Below, piece by piece: positions 63,192-64,000 of a stretch of 64,000 nt of DNA; position 1 is the stretch's first letter; the number at the start of each line of letters is the position of its first letter. The stretch covers positions 1 to 64,000 of the forward strand of contig CAYSBW010000003.1 of assembly GCA_964429485.1 (NCBI GenBank). The letters are read 5' to 3'. Origin of the DNA: JAPLKB01 sp964429485. GTDB taxonomy: Bacteria > Desulfobacterota > Syntrophorhabdia > Syntrophorhabdales > Syntrophorhabdaceae. The position numbers were made by a program, and so were the translations under genes. Below the pieces are notes generated by a model. It did not search any database. It was not told the DNA's origin and saw nothing but the letters and a program-made list of their open reading frames with translations.

Positions 63192-64000
63192 ATTTTTAAA
63201 GATGCTCCTGACAGAATTTTTTCAACAAGTTCATCAAATGATTTTCCAAGATATTCCCAAGCCTTTGGAACGAGTGAGGTTTCAGTCATTCCAGGAGAAG
63301 TGTTTATATCTATTATGTAAGGAACACTATTTTCATTTACTATCATATCTATTCTGGCACATCCTGATAATTCAAATATTTTGAATACTTCCAATGCATA
63401 TTTCTGTGTTTTTCTTTCAATTTCTCCAGTAATCTTTGCAGGTATTATATACTCGGTCTTGCCCTTGCTGTATTTTGCTTCAAAATCATAAAAACCGTTT
63501 AACGGTTTTACTTCAATAACAGGTAAAGTCTTTTCATTTACTATGCTGACCGTTATCTCCTGTCCCTGTATATATTTTTCAATAATGATTTTCCTGTCAT
63601 ATCTCAGAGCATTTTCAATTGCCTGATTAATCTCTTCTGTTTTTCTTACAATTGATATACCTATTGTAGAACCTTCGTTGGCCGGCTTTACAACAAACGG
63701 CAAAGGAAAGTTGATCTCATCACCATTCTGGTAAATCGTATATTCAGGAGTTGGTAATCCTGAATTATCCAGAAGCATTTTCATGATCGCCTTATCAAGT
63801 GAAATAGCTGAGCCTGTTATACCGGATCCAGTATACGGGATGCCCATCATTTCGAGAAGCCCTTGTACTGTACCATCCTCACCCCATCTGCCGTGAAGAG
63901 CAATAAAGGCAACTTGAATCTTTTTATTTATTAGAATTTCTACAAGATTATTTCCTGCATCGATTCCAATTGCATCATAGTTACTGCGAGTAAGGCTGTT
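63188..64000 (-). CDS. ddl: D-alanine-D-alanine ligase, N-terminus outside window
   Basis: The last 270 residues of an ATP-grasp ligase; the reading frame runs open to base 64000 so the 5' end lies beyond. Visible motifs are ALHGRWGEDGTVQG, the ATP-grasp VVKPANEGSTIGIS, GQEITVSIV and the metal/ATP DINTSPGMTETS. It joins two D-Ala for peptidoglycan. It is upstream of ftsQ, as in many dcw clusters. Confidence 0.96.
   Translation of the reverse strand, partial: NSLTRSNYDAIGIDAGNNLVEILINKKIQVAFIALHGRWGEDGTVQGLLEMMGIPYTGSGITGSAISLDKAIMKMLLDNSGLPTPEYTIYQNGDEINFPLPFVVKPANEGSTIGISIVRKTEEINQAIENALRYDRKIIIEKYIQGQEITVSIVNEKTLPVIEVKPLNGFYDFEAKYSKGKTEYIIPAKITGEIERKTQKYALEVFKIFELSGCARIDMIVNENSVPYIIDINTSPGMTETSLVPKAWEYLGKSFDELVEKILSGASLKI

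Overview
This 64 kb window reads as a piece of a low-GC, Gram-negative, strictly anaerobic bacterial chromosome. The closest guess is Desulfobacterota (former Deltaproteobacteria) of syntrophic type, inferred from gene content only. Gram-negative traits are an AsmA-like DUF748 protein, a WaaG-like glycosyltransferase, an MltD-type lytic transglycosylase and lipoproteins. Anaerobic traits are an indolepyruvate:ferredoxin oxidoreductase, an aldehyde ferredoxin oxidoreductase (AOR) operon rich in iron-sulfur proteins, three radical SAM enzymes and a CoA-transferase. A run of ten N inside the AOR gene shows that this is a draft or metagenomic assembly. I see no phage, insertion sequence, CRISPR array, rRNA or tRNA.

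Layout. 1-2.6 kb (minus): end of a histidine kinase behind a V4R sensor gene, inositol-phosphatase-like protein, thioesterase, cold-shock protein. 2.9-6 kb (plus): DUF748 protein. 6.1-7.7 kb (minus): CoA-transferase. 8.2-12.8 kb (plus): Ca2+-type P-ATPase, zinc alcohol dehydrogenase, glutamate formimidoyltransferase. 12.8-24 kb (minus): DUF6125 protein, yifB/comM, manC, sir2, P1 peptidase, purE, a short uvrC, a gene-poor stretch, uvrB and a PfkB-family kinase. 24-32 kb: DUF169 protein, two small membrane proteins, ABC-2 exporter, glycosyltransferase, Cys-rich membrane protein, release-factor-like protein, hydrolase, small proteins. 32-39.6 kb (plus): Hsp20, NifU-like scaffold, M20 peptidase, iorAB, two-domain M16 peptidase.

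39.6-47 kb is the most unusual region. A minus-strand pair (IclR regulator plus a radical SAM/B12-like protein with an odd CxCxxC cysteine motif) lies divergent from a plus-strand operon of LUD/ferredoxin protein, HdrB-like CCG protein, zinc ribbon, AOR and polyferredoxin. Between them is a 400-base control region with two palindromes placed on the iclR promoter and a terminator-like hairpin in the AOR leader. I read this as a regulated tungsten (or molybdenum) aldehyde or acid redox module that passes electrons through Fe-S proteins; the substrate is unknown.

47-54 kb: glyQ and glyS, citrate synthase, MltD. 53.6-58.3 kb (minus): ablB and ablA (N-epsilon-acetyl-beta-lysine synthesis), an MscS channel and a prohibitin-like protein, probably an osmotic-stress neighbourhood, preceded by a strong promoter, a structured ~125-nt RNA and an intrinsic terminator. 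58.4-64 kb (minus): the division cluster ddl (partial), ftsQ, ftsA, ftsZ, followed by a radical SAM protein.
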